The notes: a model not told the origin generated them from the letters alone. A DNA stretch of 64,000 bases from Penelope pileata (GCA_013396635.1 WBMW01001599.1:67135-131134); one strand, 5' to 3'. Positions 12,447-26,801 are shown, numbered from the stretch's first letter. Numbers and translations: made by a program.

Positions 12447-13583
12447 TTCTATACCTGCTGTCTCAGAAAGTGATGGGTGTCACAGCCATGTCTCTGTGAA
12501 AAAGGCCCTCTTACCTGATGGTTACCATTTGGTGTTGGGTCACCAGCAGTTGTGTTTTCCCCTCCTATATCTCTAGAGACACAGGAAGGATTGTTGGGAT
12601 ATGTATGCTACATAAAATAGAAGAACTCAAAAGAGAGAAGCTACCTAATTAAAAAAGATGTAAACTCTCAAAAGGTGGTTTCCTTCTTTAAAAGTCACCT
12701 TCTCAATATTTAGTCCTTGGTGGACTCCACCGTACTCCATACACCATATACTCCAATCATGCTCACACTGATTTATCATACTCCAGTCATGTTCATTCAA
12801 ATGTTCATTTGTGTTGGTATTAAAGGCAGAAGGGTTTGAAAAACACAAATGACATTAGCAGCAAGGAGGATGGGAAGGTGATTCAACCATTGGCATAATG
12901 AACTGAATTTAAAAGACTAAAATCTCTGAATGCTCAGCACATCAAATCTGAAAGCTATACTGAAACTAGTACTCTATGATGTTCAGGTAAACTAAATTTT
13001 CGTATCAGAATTGTACCCGTTATTTTGCCACTTTCTGTTTATGACTAACAATAAAGATTTTAATTGCAGCATCCCATGCTATTATTTGCGCAGGATCTAT
13101 GCCCCATTTCTTTGGGCTATTTTAAATGCATGGGCATGTTTCTGGGATTATATCAGAAAAAATGAAAACATTTGTTTTCAATGATTTCTAGAAATCACAA
13201 AAACTTGAAAATAGAAGATCATAAGAAAGATGCATATTTTAAAGATGCAGGGGAGGAATTCTGTGCAAATGCAAAGAGTTCCATATCTTTTGCTTAGTCT
13301 TGCTGCAGTTCCGCTCACAGCAGCTCTCCGTACAGTGAGTTAAGGAAACCCCAAGGAAGACAGAAACCCTGAAGAGGCTGGCAACATAACAATCTATATG
13401 TAGTTTATGGGGAACGATGTCAAAGATGTTCTTGTTTGTTGTGGAAAACCCCTTTACTTGTGGGGACACTGTCACCAAGGTCCTCGTTTTCTCCAGGATG
13501 ATGCTCAGGCAGGAATGGTTTGGTGTTCACAAAAGGTGTATTGTGTTGGACAATACAGCCCATGAATTAGTTTTGCCCCCCTA
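12447..13583. other. Intergenic; small imperfect tandem near 12735-12795
   Basis: Two diverged units of about 40 bases (tatactccaatcatgctcac and catactccagtcatgttcat) lie at 12747-12795. Otherwise nothing is recognised. Confidence 0.5.
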
Positions 13584-13812
13584 ATGTCCTGGTTCTGTCC
13601 ACACCCAGCTCTTTGTGCCTCCCCCAGCCCACTTGCTGGCAGAGCAGTACAAGAACCTGAGAAACTGAAACGTCCTTCGCTCCGTACAGCACTGCCCAGC
13701 AGCAAGTAAAAACATCAGTGCTACCAGTATTGTTTTTCTCCTAAAATCAAAACATAGCATCGTACCAGACACTGTGAGGAAAACAACTTCTGTGCCAGCT
13801 GAAACTAAGACA
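13584..13812 (-). mobile_element. Truncated ERV solo LTR fragment, minus strand
   Basis: It aligns along its length with the parts of the LTRs at 44192-44756 and 54277-54862 nearest their plus-strand right end. Shared blocks are tgtcctggttctgtcc, ttgctggcagagcagta and gagaaactgaaacgtccttc, with the common terminus aaactaagaca. In viral orientation this is the 5' part of U3. The rest of the LTR is missing, so no TATA or polyadenylation region remains. Confidence 0.8.
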
Positions 13813-14423
13813 CCTGCTCTCTCACCTTCAGGGCCGTGTTCAATTTTCTTTATGTGATCCCTGCTTTCTTTACTATACAGTTCATCTTGCTAGAAGGTGC
13901 ATCAGACCACTTCCTTCTGCGGGGTCAATCTTTTTTTCTGATTACTTCAGTATAATTCTGAAAAAAATCGGTTGACTTCAATGAAATTCATCCAGATCTA
14001 TACCACCTTCATGGTGATAACGATTTGGTTAGGAAGAAGAAAGCACTGTAAAATCTTAGCTTCATTTGTTAAATAGCATTGTAGATAAAAAGTAAGAAAG
14101 ACAAGGAAATTGTATACTGTTATGTAATTTATAACTGTCTTTCATAATATAAAACATGTAACCTGGCAGTATTCACCTACAAAATGAATTCAGTATCCCC
14201 AACCTTCTTTTTTTGAATGTATCTTCATGAAAGGCACAGAGAATAAAAGGACCAGAATCAAGGTTGTACCTGGACTTTCTATGTAAATCTTAACTCAATT
14301 TTTTGTTAGATAACACATATTTACATATATTCAAAAAGCCCAAATACTTTAACTGTTTTAAAGATGGAAACAGTGATGTAATCTTATGGGTTATTTTTCA
14401 AGCGTTTTTATTTATTTATATGC

Positions 14424-14453
14424 TTTTTTTTTTTACTTTTTTTTTTTTTTTTT
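14424..14453 (+). repeat. Poly-T tract interrupted by one AC
   Basis: Eleven Ts, then AC, then 17 Ts. No adjacent transposon was recognised, so it is not taken as a retroposon tail. Confidence 0.9.
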
Positions 14454-16856
14454 GATTGTTGTTTTATTTAAAATCTGAGTTTTAAGTTTATCCTTCCCAG
14501 GATTCTCATTCTGAAGACTGATTGGTAATACTCTCTGGAGTATCCATCGTGTGCTAATCTTTTTGTTTATGAACGTAAAGGCAATTACAGACGCTGTCAG
14601 TCACATATGCTGTCACCTCTTCTGTAGCATTTATCCACATAGGTGAATAAATGTCATTCAAAACACAATACAAATTAGTTATCTCTCTTCATAAGAGAAT
14701 AGTAAAGACTGACAATTTCCCTCAGCATTTATTAATCTAAATACTGCATGGTGCACTACTTTATGCAAAAATACTGCTGATGGATTTTTAAAAAAAGGTT
14801 TTATGTTGATCATTCTCAAAGCTACCGTCTTTGAAAAAAAAATAAATGGAAAAACTTTAGTAGGACTAAAAGTGTTCCAGAAAAAAAGCCAAAGCATGCT
14901 AAAGGCAAATGCTTCCTGAAATGCTTTCCAGTAAAGAATCATCTTGTTGTTTACCCAGGAACATTATTTATGAATGTGCTTTTGTAGCTGTACGATGGTG
15001 CACACACCGGTAAGAGGGATTACACAACAGATGTACAACAGAGCAAGAATGAACAGATTGACAGAAACCAGAAGGCCCTCAGCATCTCATGGGTGAAAAA
15101 TAGAATCTTAAACAGTGCCAGTGAAAGAAAAATTGAGAAGTTAAAAATACATGGATATTCTGAGGCATGTAGTTAATTTGCTCAAGTAGCTGAAAATTGC
15201 ACTATCAAAATACGTGTATGTCCAATGAGGAGAAACGCACTGGCATGAATCTTGGCAACACTATACAGAAACATGTTCTTCATATAGATGGTCTATTTAA
15301 GTTTACGCTTTAGACCTAACAAGACCTTCCTTTCATATTTTGCTTCCCCATGGTATCACGTAAGATTTTAGTGCCATTCAGGAAAAACTTCACATGGTGT
15401 CAATGGGAAAAAACAAATGCAAACATCACCTAAAACAGACATGGAGCCTGTGACTCAGCCTGCTTTTCATCACTGAGAGGAAAGCGTTAATGTGAGAGCT
15501 TAAGGCAGAGAGCTCTTCTGTTTGGGACAGGGTAAAAAGGCTCTGATTTCAAGGTTACTTCAGTTTATATTAAAAGACCATTGTGTAACTCCAGGGTTTC
15601 AGGACGTCCTGCAGAGCCAGTAAGATGTGTTTCACTCATCACATGTTCCAGGTATGAGTCTCCAAAGATATTCAGCTTCTATCTAGATTCAGAGAGCAAA
15701 ATTCACTGTTTTCATCTCTATGCTCATAAAAAGAACAAATTCACACAGTATATACAGACAAGAATTACACAACACATATAACTGTATGCTTTTTAGAAGG
15801 TATGGAAGATCTTTGTATCCACAACTTCCCTGAGGCAGAAAGTTTCGCAGCTTATAAAAAACCTTTTGTTTGTATTGAGCCCAGAGAACCATAAAACACA
15901 ATCCTCCCAAATCATCTGTGAGCATTTAACTATGTTCTTATTGCTTAAAAGGACAGCTAGGTTCTCCACTTGCCTTTCAAATGAAAAGAATATACTTCCT
16001 GACTATTGCTGAGGTCTGTGCTGCAGTTCTGTGTTGAGGTGCAGCCTCTCAAGAACCTTTGGTGAGTTTCCATCCAGTTTTTGGGTATAAAGGCTTACAT
16101 ATTTGAGAGGCATGTAGTTGCAGGGTTGGAGCAGTTCTGAATGTGCTCAGAAAACATAACTGAGGGTGCTCATGGAACTTTCAGACTGAAAATGAGGGAG
16201 CCTATGGAATTCAGACTTCCCTGGGAGAAGGCAGCTGACAAGTTGGGAGACTGTTTTGCTTTTTACAGGTGCTTAAACTGTTACATTTTTAAAGGTAACT
16301 TTAAATTCTGTAAAATTACTGAAGTTAAAATGATCATCAAGAGAACAATCATCACCTTTTGTTTTCTGTAGTGACGCAGAAGGATCAAGAGGTTTGGGTT
16401 TAGGTAAGTCTCTAAACATTACAACCATCTCTGTTGCACTAATAGCTGATATTTATTTGTCCCTGGAGAGTTCTCAGAGACAATCTTAAATGCCAAGAAA
16501 CTACTTGTTTCATAATTTGAAAACAGAGTTGAATTCTGTATTTGGCCCAAATTTTAGAGAGGTCTGATTTCATCTGTTCATCTAGCAGCATTTCACACAA
16601 CATAGATATATTTGTGAATTCCAGTGAATGCTCTGGATAAGAAGACGTGGTCATAGTGTAGACTTCATGTTACTGTATGCTTTTAGACTTCATTCTACCA
16701 TGTGTATTCTTAAACTATTCAAACCTGGTTGCAGGTCATTGAATTGTTTGAACGATGGATTCTTCCCCTTTCATGCCACATTACATTCATGGGGAATCTG
16801 GATTTCTTTTTTATTCTATTTTGCTGAAAGCTGGTCTTTGTTTTGTTCTCAGCTGG

Positions 16857-16905
16857 TTTAAATACTGAATTGACACTACGACTTTAAATACTGAATTGAC
16901 ACTGC
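16857..16905 (+). repeat. 26-bp tandem duplication, two copies
   Basis: The unit tttaaatactgaattgacac plus five or six further bases occurs twice head to tail with a period of 26 bases. The first 21 bases are identical between units. A simple local duplication. Confidence 0.85.
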
Positions 16906-18496
16906 AAGAGGAGAAAGATTTCAAACTACACTGCAGTTTCTTTCATAATGCAAGTTACAGGACATCAGAAGAATGAAAAAGATAAAATTGAGTGAATCTG
17001 ATGAGTTATAGCATCTGTATTGATCTTATTAAATTCAATCCATTTTACTTGTATTTATATAAGAACAGTAACATATAGTGTCATTGGTCTGATGATATTT
17101 TCATCTTATGGATAGCTGATAGCTCTTTTTAGCTCTCTGGTATAACCAAGTTATTTAGATTGTTGCCTGAAGCTTGAATTTTTCATCAGTCTTCCCATAT
17201 GGATAAATTCTTTCCCAAGTTTTTACTGTGGCCATCAGAAATCTGAACAATGTAGATCTTTTAAATGAATGCTTTAGGCTTTCTGAACCTTTATTTTCCA
17301 TAAAAAATGCTCAGTGTTGGAACTGTAATTGTCCCAGACCTATCTGTTTACTGCAAGTACTTTCATTCAGAGACCTCTGGTCAGAACAATGATTAGAGCA
17401 GCTCCATGCCAGCATCTTCAAGGCAAAACACAATTTATTCCTTTCCTCAAGATACAAGGCATGCTAGGAGTGAAAATCTGTGTCTTGTTATTCTCTTGCT
17501 GCCTCATGCAACAGAAACAACAGGTGAAAGCAAACTGGTAGTGCAGTGGTGACCAGCTGCACTGTATTTTACTTCCCCTGACACCCAAAGAGGGTGTCTT
17601 TACAAGTGGGCATCCATCCATCTGTTACCCAGGGTAAGAAAGATGGGAAGTTGGGTCTGCAGAACTGAGAGTGTAGTTTTGAGGTGGCAGGACTTCTCAT
17701 CACTTTAAACTTAATCCCTTTTATTTAGGAAAGAGCTAAAGTGGAGACCTGAGCAAGGTCTCCTCAGTGCTAAGAAGCATACGCTTGCACGGCAGCCTCT
17801 GGAGTCATGAGGAAATCTCAGCTGGTGCCCCATAGCAGTGCTGCAGTGAGGCAGAGTTGGCCAAACAGAGGCTGAAGGTTTCTCTCAAGGCCAAAGGGAC
17901 CTGACTTCAGATATCTCTCTTCCACTCATCATTAAGCATCCTTTCCATAACGTATACTGTGCTACTTCATGGTGAGGCTGTGCCTTGAAGTATGATAACG
18001 TCTCACTAAAAATTGTTGCCTCCAAACCATAAAAAGAAGAAAGAAAATCTCACGTTGTACATATGTGAGGCAAAAGGAACAAACAAACCAAACAGAAAAA
18101 ACCTAAGTAGTTTGGTTTAACAAAAGGTTTCATCCCAATGTTTATTCTGACTAGAAAATTGTAAAAAACAGGTTTTTATTCTGAAAATGTCAGTTTGCAA
18201 GAAGTGATACTGTTTGGCCTACCTCCCCTTCTTCCAAGACACCACCAGTAGGCGTTTCCCTTTTCCAGATAAGACGGACACTGTTGCGAGTTTCTGACAT
18301 AAAAGGTATGGCTATGCTTGCTTTGGAAAGTGGAATTTATAAATGTATTTATTTCTGACTACTGGGCCACCACTGAGATAGACAGAGCATAGTAACTTGC
18401 TTTCTCAGTTTCTTTATTTCTTTAAATCAAAGGGGGAAAATCTTTGCTCATTAAAAATTAATTCTTTCAACTGGATGCATGACAGCTGATCTTTGA

Positions 18497-18691
18497 GAGT
18501 GTCAGAGCACTGGAACAGGCTGCCCAGAGAAGTTGTGCGGTCTCCTCTGTTGATATTCAAAATCCACCTGGATGCTTTCTTCTGCAACTTGCTGTAGGGA
18601 ACCTGCTTTAGCAGGAGGTTGGACTTAATGATCTCCAGAAGCCCCTTACAACCCCTACAGTTCTCTGACTCTGATTCTGTGAAATACCATC
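18497..18691 (+). mobile_element. CR1 LINE 3' fragment, plus strand
   Basis: It starts in the ORF2 C-terminal stretch (agcactggaacaggctgccc), passes the CR1 tract translating to roughly LLIFKIHLDAFFCNLL, and ends in gactctgattctgtga. It is 5'-truncated and about 195 bases long. Confidence 0.88.
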
Positions 18692-21600
18692 CAAAGATGG
18701 TACATACTTCAAATTAAGAATTCAAACCAAAGATCATGAAACGGTTATCTAGAATGGAAAATTCAGATTATGTTCTCTTTTTGAATGCTCCATTTGCTAT
18801 TTGCTCTTTATCCTGATACAAAGATATGGGGAAAAGAAAAATCTGAGGCTTACTTGTGATCTTGTTGGCTTCAGACTGCTCCTTGAGTACTCTAGGAGCT
18901 GGTCAGGCGTGACAGCCCCCACCACTGGGTAGTCCAGTGGCTCAGTTCCACTCTATGTCCCTAAAATGTTCAGCTTTTCAAGATAAGCCCACATATTTGT
19001 CAATGAGGATTAACTAGTTCAGTTAAGTTCCCTAGTACGTAGGATATGTGAAGTTAGGATGCTTTGGAAGAAAAAATCAGGAAAATATAGGATTTCTTGA
19101 GGTCTGTTTTCTTGAGGACAACTGCTGTGCTGCAGATACCTATTCAGCATGCTTGAGTCCAGGAGCAATATTTCTTTGGGCACAGGGTTGTCTGCATTGA
19201 GCATGAGTTTCTTTCACAAAGCCAGCTGAAGTAACTTGGTGTCATGCTTTGAAGACACCATGTGAGCTCTGGAGTGACACCACATACATGCACAAAGTTG
19301 TTAAACACCTCAGGATCCCTTGGAACAAGGGAGCATGTCTACGCAAGTCACTCAGGAAAACACATGACTTGACTCTTTTTGGATTGGCCAGACATTTTGG
19401 CTGGTCTCTGCTGATCATCTTTCTGGAATTGGACTGCTGTGTTTACAGGGAAGGCACTGTGTCATTGCTGTACAGTTGCTCTCAATGACTGCAAACCAAG
19501 TGTTTTGCATGCCAAAAATGGAGAATTAACTACATTTCAATAAAACAGATCAAATCACTTGGAAGGGATCTGTGGTGCTGCTGATGTATTTAGTTGTTTT
19601 AATAAAGAGAATAGAGAATCCAAATGCCTGATTCAATTACAAAGCTAGACTTAATTCCTGTTCTGAACTCTGCCAGGCTTGAAGGCATGTTATGCCCAGT
19701 AGAGGCTTTCCTGCATAGCATCCAGCTATTCTTGAATGCAAGCAGATTTAAGCTTCCTTTCCTGGTTTCTGATCGTCTTGCTGGTTGTATTTGTGACTTA
19801 ATAAATGTTTTCTAATTTCTACAACCTTTTTAAAAGAAGTGTATTTATTACTATCACACAGAAATAGGAGAGTTCTTGAGGGCATAAAAACAGTGATGAA
19901 AATAGGATGTGTCAACATCCTGAAAATTCCACATGCACAGAGCATCCCTTTGATTCCAGGACTTCTGCCTCTCCTGCTCACATGAGAAAGTTACTGCTGC
20001 TGTAACTGTAAAAGTGAAAGCTCAGTCATACTCTCAGAGCCATTTTAACTTTGAAATAAGGCTGTGTGAGACAAATTCTGGTAGAAGCATGTGTCATGGT
20101 CATTATCTGCAATCTTCTGTGTCCTTTTGCTGCACCATTTATAGCCTCTTCCAGCTTCTCCAACAGGGCTGAGCTGCAAATGTCATCAGGGCAGAGAAAT
20201 GGGGAATGAACCTGCAGAAACACTCTCTAGCCCTGAGATATAAAGGTCTAGTATGCCTATCTAGGATCCTAGTCAGTATTTTGCCGTGGAAGCAGTATGA
20301 GTCTGGCTTTATGGAAGCAAAGTGAGTGGTCGTCTGAGAACAGGAACTAATTACACAGTATAGCTCAGATACTGGAAAATAATAGCTCTTTCAAGCTGTA
20401 CCTCTGCCACGTATTTCTGTGAGGAGTTGTGTAAGAAATATTTTATAGGATTGTTAGTGTACATATAAATGTCTGTGACTGCAATGGAATGCCCAAGCGA
20501 TTGTGGGTTTTAGCAGCAAAAGGATAAATCAAGTCTCTGGCAATGATACTGCCCCAAAACTGAATGCTGTTCTAAGAGTATCTGTTTTGGGTCCTACTTG
20601 TCTTCTCCTCTGGGTATAGTTTTCACAGGAGATTATGAGAAAGCACATACTTTTGAGATTACTGACTTCAGTTGAAAGATGATAAGATGCTATTCATAAG
20701 ATGGTGACTATTCCCTTTTGCAGATAAGGATATTTCCTACTGCAAATATGTGAAGCTCTGTCAGTCATAGCACTACAGATATACTGAGGTTTTGAATGGA
20801 CAGCAAGTCATCGAAACTTACTAAACTAAACCAAAAGAACATGTAGCATTTCCATACTATTTTTCATAAAGTTCTTTATAAACATAAGTAAGTTTATCAT
20901 CTCTCTGCTACACAGAAGGAGGTCTGAAGTAATATAATCAAAACAAAGTATTAAAACCTTAGAGGGAGCTAGAGTGTGAAGTAACACTAAGTTTGAGTTC
21001 TTTACTTCCATGGCTCCATATCTTTCACTGTATGTGAAGAGATTTCCTGATATCCACTGCTGAGCATTAGCTATGTCTTCATATTTTCCCCCTAGTTCAA
21101 AGATAACTAGATTTAGAAGTAAACAGAAAAAAATAAAACAGACTGTGTTCGCATTTTTCAGTGAAAACCAATTCATTCAGGCCAGATGCTGAACACAAGA
21201 GAAGATCTTTAAGGTAATAATGAAGTCAGTTGGAGCTTTGCCTGAGTACAGAGCAGGAGACAGTTCCAGTCTATGAGCATTTCCATCATGCTTCCACCTC
21301 TCCAGTAGGCATTAATTCGACAAAATAATCGGAAGAATAAAGAAATTCCACAAGTGCACCCTTCTGTGCTCACTCACTTGAATAAAAGCCTGCGTCCTTT
21401 CAAATGTACAACATGGATACAAAAATAATTTTAAATGAACTAGTCATTGTGGAAGCATGGAGTCTGGGATTAGATATACAGTGCTATTAGTCTTATTTGT
21501 GTCTATCAGTTTTCTGTTACTTTTATCTATTTTTCATAAATATTGAAGGTGTTAATGTAAACCATTTTCTTAGTCTCCCATTGTGCTGTCGGAAGCAAAC

Positions 21601-24473
21601 ATGAAATAAAAAATCTTAACATCTGACACTGATTTGCAACCAGGTTTCAAGACTTCAGATTGCACCATGTGATTCTGCCTGACAGTAATAAACAGCTCCA
21701 GAATCAGACTAAGCAACCTCAGATTATCAGCAACAGCAATCAGCTGTTGGGGAAGGCTCTGTATTAACAGTGATGGATGTGTGAGTGGGATTTCCTAGGA
21801 AGTGCCCCGTTTTTCAAATATGCTGCTGTTTTTCCAGTAGCCCAAGTTATGTCTAGATTTATTTTTGATTGTATTTGGCCTATATGAGCAGAGCTTAGAA
21901 GATAGGATGGTGTTTGAAAAGCTACAGAAATAAGAGGAACTAGCAGAGGAGGCAGATCTGTCCCTTAGCCACAGCAGCGCATGTGGCATGGCTCAGTGAA
22001 TCAATGATCTCCATGTCCATTGAAAGAGAAATGAGCTTTTCTGAAGATTTTTGAGCTATACATATGTTGGAGAGAGCACTGTGCCATTTCTGGAATTAGG
22101 ACAGCACAACTGTAAGTGTTCTACAGAACTAATACTATTATTCACAGGTTATGCCCAGATCTTAGGAGTCATTCTCACAGAAATCCATATGCTGCATTCA
22201 GGTTCAGTTTCCTAAGACTATTTTGTTTTCATTTTGTGAATATGTTTTACATTTCTAGCTGTAGTGTTTTCTTCAGCTAGTCCAAATTAACGTGCAACAC
22301 TACTTGCTTCCATTTCAAACCTTCAGCACTAAATCCCTAGTAGACATATTTTAAAAATTCAGAACAAAATTATTTTAATGTTCTTTAAAGATGACCAAAC
22401 ACATGTCCTGGCCAGAAAACAATATGTTTTCTGCTCTGTGAAATATCTGTGCTCAAATTTCACTTGCAGTTAGGCCAACAGGGAGCAAGAGTTGTTTTGA
22501 TGCAGTTTTTGTGATCTCTGTTGTGAACTTGCCTTGCAACATTAATGAGGAAGCAGAGTTCAACCATCTTTGATCTGTTGCAGTAACGGAGCAACAGTGC
22601 CTCTGATAAGGTCTTATAAATCCTGTAATATATTTTACATATTGATTGTCATTTTCTCTGGTATCGTCATAGGCTTTCATGCATTCCTGTCCTGATTTAA
22701 TCAATAAAATTTGGGATCTTCTTTTCCTGATAAAGGCTTTTCAATGCTCTCCTTACCAAGGGGTATAGAACAAAATAATCACTTCCAGACTGCTGTTCTG
22801 TCTCTCAGAAAGTTACATTGATAATATTCCCTTCTGGCTTTTGAATCAGGTGCTTGCTCAGTCAAATGCAAGATTGCAATGTTCCCTCTGGGATCTTCTT
22901 CTCCCAGGCCAACTGCCTGGCAGACTCTCATCTGGAAATTCTTGACATTGCTTTTCTAAATCCTGCCTCTGGCTACAAAGACATAAGCTACTGTTTCATC
23001 AGTATGCAGATGTACTTCACTGGCTCTGTTTAGATATTTTCTAAACACTCTCTAATTAATTTCCAGTTTGAGACATACTTGATCAAAATACGCACTAGAA
23101 AAACAAAGTTTCATCTGAAAAAATTGTTGGCTGCAAACATCTTGCTCTCCAACAAAACAGACAAGATCTTCTTTGCAACCATTTCTGTCTTCCATTTCAC
23201 ATTTGGACCTGATATTCCAGATGTCACTGCCAAACTGAACACCTGCACTCACTGGCTAACTCCCCTACACTGTTATCGCAAGTCTATATGATGGAGAAGA
23301 GCAAAGGATGAAAAGGTCAGTGACTGGAGTCCTCTCCATATGGTATTGCTACTTCTCATTCTGTTGCTTATGTTTAGAAATGATTTCTGGTGTTTAGAAA
23401 AGTCCTGTTCCTACTGGAATTTGTCCAGCAGATCTTCTGTACATGATGAGGAGATCAAGCTTCACAGCAATTTTTTATAGAGGTTAAATAATAATAAAAG
23501 TGTTGGCTACCTACATTGCTGAGGTGAAAACTACCACAACATTGAATGAGATATGTCTTATTTTAAAATGAATTTTAGGTCCCCAGCTCAAATGAAAATA
23601 ATCTACTCATATTGCCTTCTGAAAAATCATTCCTGAATTTCATCATCTCTGTGATTTTCTCCTCCATATTTCAATTTCATATTTCATTTCTAAGGTGTAA
23701 GATGAACTTGGCACCGAAGACAGAAATTATCTCTCACGTACAGTGTATCGCTTTTATCATCTGAAAAACACCAATATAGTCTGCACAACAGCAACTCAAA
23801 ACTCTCAAAGCTTTAGAGAAGGTGCAAAAGGCTGCAAAAGGGAACTGCTAACTACAGAAATGTCACAGACTCCTTGGATTTGGTTGACAAATATCCTTTC
23901 CCAGAGGTTCATGACTCTTCCTGTCAGGACATAGCGCTGTGGATCACACTGACTTTTTGAAGACAAGTATGTAGACCCAACCCTCACAAGTATTTTTCCT
24001 CTTTAGTCATCTCTGCTAGGCATCAGTTTTTCACTAATAATATTACAGAAGCTTCTATTCAAAGGTTGTTTTAAATTAAGATTACTGTAACCAGTGAACA
24101 GGGAACACAGAGATTAATCTCTGAAAGGTTTTGCATAGTTCATTTCCTGAGTCTGAATTGTTCGGAGAAGTAAGCATGCCATGAGAACACAGAAGAACAT
24201 AACATACATCCTCTTTCCTCTTGCTAAGAAAATTTCAGCAGAGCTGTCATTCAGCTGAAAGACAGAAGTTTTTGCCTCCCTAGGAGAGGTAGGGTTAGTT
24301 TCAAGAAGGCATGTTATTAGAAGACATGTAGACTGCATGTATACATGAACTCGACTGCATTTGGCCTTAGTTTTCTCATGTTAATCATGCTACTACAATA
24401 AAGTTTCCAGGTAATGTATTGTTATGTCTTGGCACTTAAAAATACATTCCCCCTTGGCAGTCACTGCCTCACT
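18692..24473. other. Long unannotated stretch
   Basis: Nothing recognised in 5.8 kb. The 116-codon minus-strand frame at 20826-21176 is hydrophobic at its start but has no splice or promoter support and no family resemblance that I can name. Confidence 0.5.
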
Positions 24474-24860
24474 TAGAATCACAGAATTCTTAGAGTTGAA
24501 AGGGACGCTTAAAGGTCATCTAGTCCAACTCCTCTGCAATACACAGGGACACCTACAGCTAGATCAGGTTGCTCAGAGCCCCATCCGGTCTGACCTTGAA
24601 TGTCTCCAGGGATGGGATTTCCGCCGGGTCTCTGGGCAACCTGTTCCAGGGCTTCACCACACTTACTGTAAAAAACTTTTTCCTTATATCTAGCCTAAAT
24701 CTCCTCTCTTTTTATTTGAAATCGTTCCCCCTTGTCCTATCACCACAGACCCTGCTAAAGAGTCTGTTCCATTCTTTCTTGTAGCTCCACTTTAGATACT
24801 GAAAGGTCACTGTCAGGTCTCCCGAGAACAGCTCCTTCTCTCCACTCCAAAACGAGAGTT
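24474..24860 (-). mobile_element. CR1 LINE 3' fragment, minus strand
   Basis: Read on the plus strand it opens with the reverse complement of the CR1 3' end (agaatcacagaattcttaga, then tcatctagtccaactcctct). It continues through the antisense of the ORF2 C-terminus (gggcaacctgttccagggct, then ttccccttgtcctatcacc). Similarity fades past about 24860. The frame is broken; a 5'-truncated dead copy. Confidence 0.9.
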
Positions 24861-26399
24861 TTAAGAAGAGTAAAAATATTTTCTCCCTGTTAACTTCTGG
24901 ATAGCAATGGCACAAACTGACCTTTTCAGCCATGTCTGATGGGCATAAAACTGAAAATCTCTAGTGTAGGAACCCACCTAGTGCGAACACCGCCTTCAAT
25001 GTCACTGAAGAAAAAGATGAGTATCACTGATAAAGCTCTCCAATTTTGACTGACTCCTAAGAAGTGGTTCAGGAAATAAGATTTTTTTTCTGTATGTGTT
25101 CTTCTGTATATGTGTATCTTCATTGCAAGGGATTCATGTTTCAAGCACCTCCATCTGAACTAACCTTTTGACCTTCATGAGAGCTGCTCGACTCTATGCA
25201 GAGAATGCACACTAATAATAGGCTGGTTAAAATCTTTCCCTGTCTCTCCCCATGTCTCATTCATCTACTGTGAAGGAAGACTGAAGGGGAAGGACTATGA
25301 TACATCACATGAAAAGCTGCTGACAGGTGTAAGGGAATGTGTGTAGATGCTTGGCTATTCTGTGCTGGTAAAAGAAAGTCAGCTGATGAGACCAAGCCAG
25401 CCTCTGCATCATTTTCACATTTACAGCTTGATTGAAAGGGACAGATAAACAAAGATTCCAGCAAGAAACAAAAATTGCCTTACTATTAACTTCTCAGTCT
25501 TTCTCTGCAAATAAAAACTCAAGACAGGATGATGGCTGATTGACAGAAACCTTGACAAAAAATTGTGATGAATTCTGAAATAGTTCTAAATAATTTGTTT
25601 GATGGGTGGGAGGGCTGCGTAGTTTTATTTGCAAGCATGGATTTTATTATCTTTATCATTGTTCATGCAGATGAGCTGAAAATTAAATGCATCAGACTGT
25701 AACCACTTGATGGGATTTTTTATGTGAGTAAAGCAGGTGGACTTTGTCCCTTCCGATATCTATATATCTAGTCATAGGACTTGCTTCAAAGGTGCCATTG
25801 AGAGAGGAGAGAAAGTGACACGAGTTTTTGGAAACAGCTTTGAAGGTCTACTTCTAGTACATTTATCAGGATGTCAGCAACATTAATGTACTGTCAGTGG
25901 AAATTACTGGACTTAGATTATTTCAAGAATGGATGGCTACAGCCAGTCCAATTTTCAGCCAAAACCTTTTCAGTTGAAATATATTTCTTTCATTGAAATC
26001 TACCTCCTTTGAAAACAAGTCCAGTTTTTCTAAAATATACGTATATACATTTCCTTTTGTACCTGTTACATCTATATAAATTATTGCTTTATAATGAAAG
26101 TTATGTAATACTCAGCAGTCTCTTCATGGGTATATTATACAAAGGCTGAGATATTCAGCCCATTTTACTCCCACTAAGGTAATAACAATGAAACTTTTAA
26201 AAGCATTAAAAGCAAAAGGTAGTTAGGAGTGACACAATTTTTTACAGCAAATATTCATTTGATTCTAATAAATTGGAATTATATACTTAAATATAAGAAT
26301 CTAGACAATCTATTTACTTGAAATAAGTTTAATTTTTAGAAATTACTTTAATTTTTAAAATTAATTAGTTTAATTTCTTGACAATTTTTTTATTTACAG

Positions 26400-26480
26400 C
26401 ACCAAAAGGAAACAATCAAAAAGATTATCACACAGTGTATTTCTAGCCCCGTATAGACTCTACGTAATATCAAGCAACAG
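26400..26480 (+). other. Candidate exon (low confidence)
   Basis: An acceptor with a long pyrimidine tract (gacaatttttttatttacag) immediately precedes this 81-base segment. A strong donor (caacag then gtaagtg) immediately follows. Of the three frames, only the one starting at 26401 is open, giving 26 residues with a basic start (TKRKQSKRLSH). I recognise no gene, and no compatible flanking exon was found. Splice-like pairs of this quality occur by chance in 64 kb, so this is a candidate only. Confidence 0.2.
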
Positions 26481-26801
26481 GTAAGTGTTGCTTTTATTTT
26501 TTATTTTTTTATAAGATGGTATATTGGCGTGATTGGATGACTACTGTAAACTTAACTGGCTAAATATTCTTGACAATATATTCTCTAAACCTGATTTCAC
26601 CTGAGAGCAGCCAAAGGGAATTAAAATACTGAATAAGTGCAAGGATGTGCTGGGTTAGTCCCACAATACATTCAGAAGCTTCAGGAGCCAGGAAATAGAA
26701 ATGATCAGAAATACTTGCAAATCTGCATATAAAAGATAAGATTTGACTTCTAGGCAACTCCAGAAAGTCTGTGGTTCAGATTCGTTTAAAGACAGGAAGC
26801 C

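Larger units (their letters stand above)
13813..18496. other. Unannotated stretch with homopolymers and a short tandem
   Basis: No gene or dispersed repeat recognised across 4.7 kb. It contains a long T run (14424-14453), a 26-bp tandem duplication (16857-16905) and a splice-bounded 32-base candidate at 16372-16403 described in the findings. Confidence 0.5.

Noticed and set aside
20826..21176. 116-codon minus-strand open frame with hydrophobic start
   Set aside because: No recognisable family, no splice or promoter context, AT-driven hydrophobic composition.
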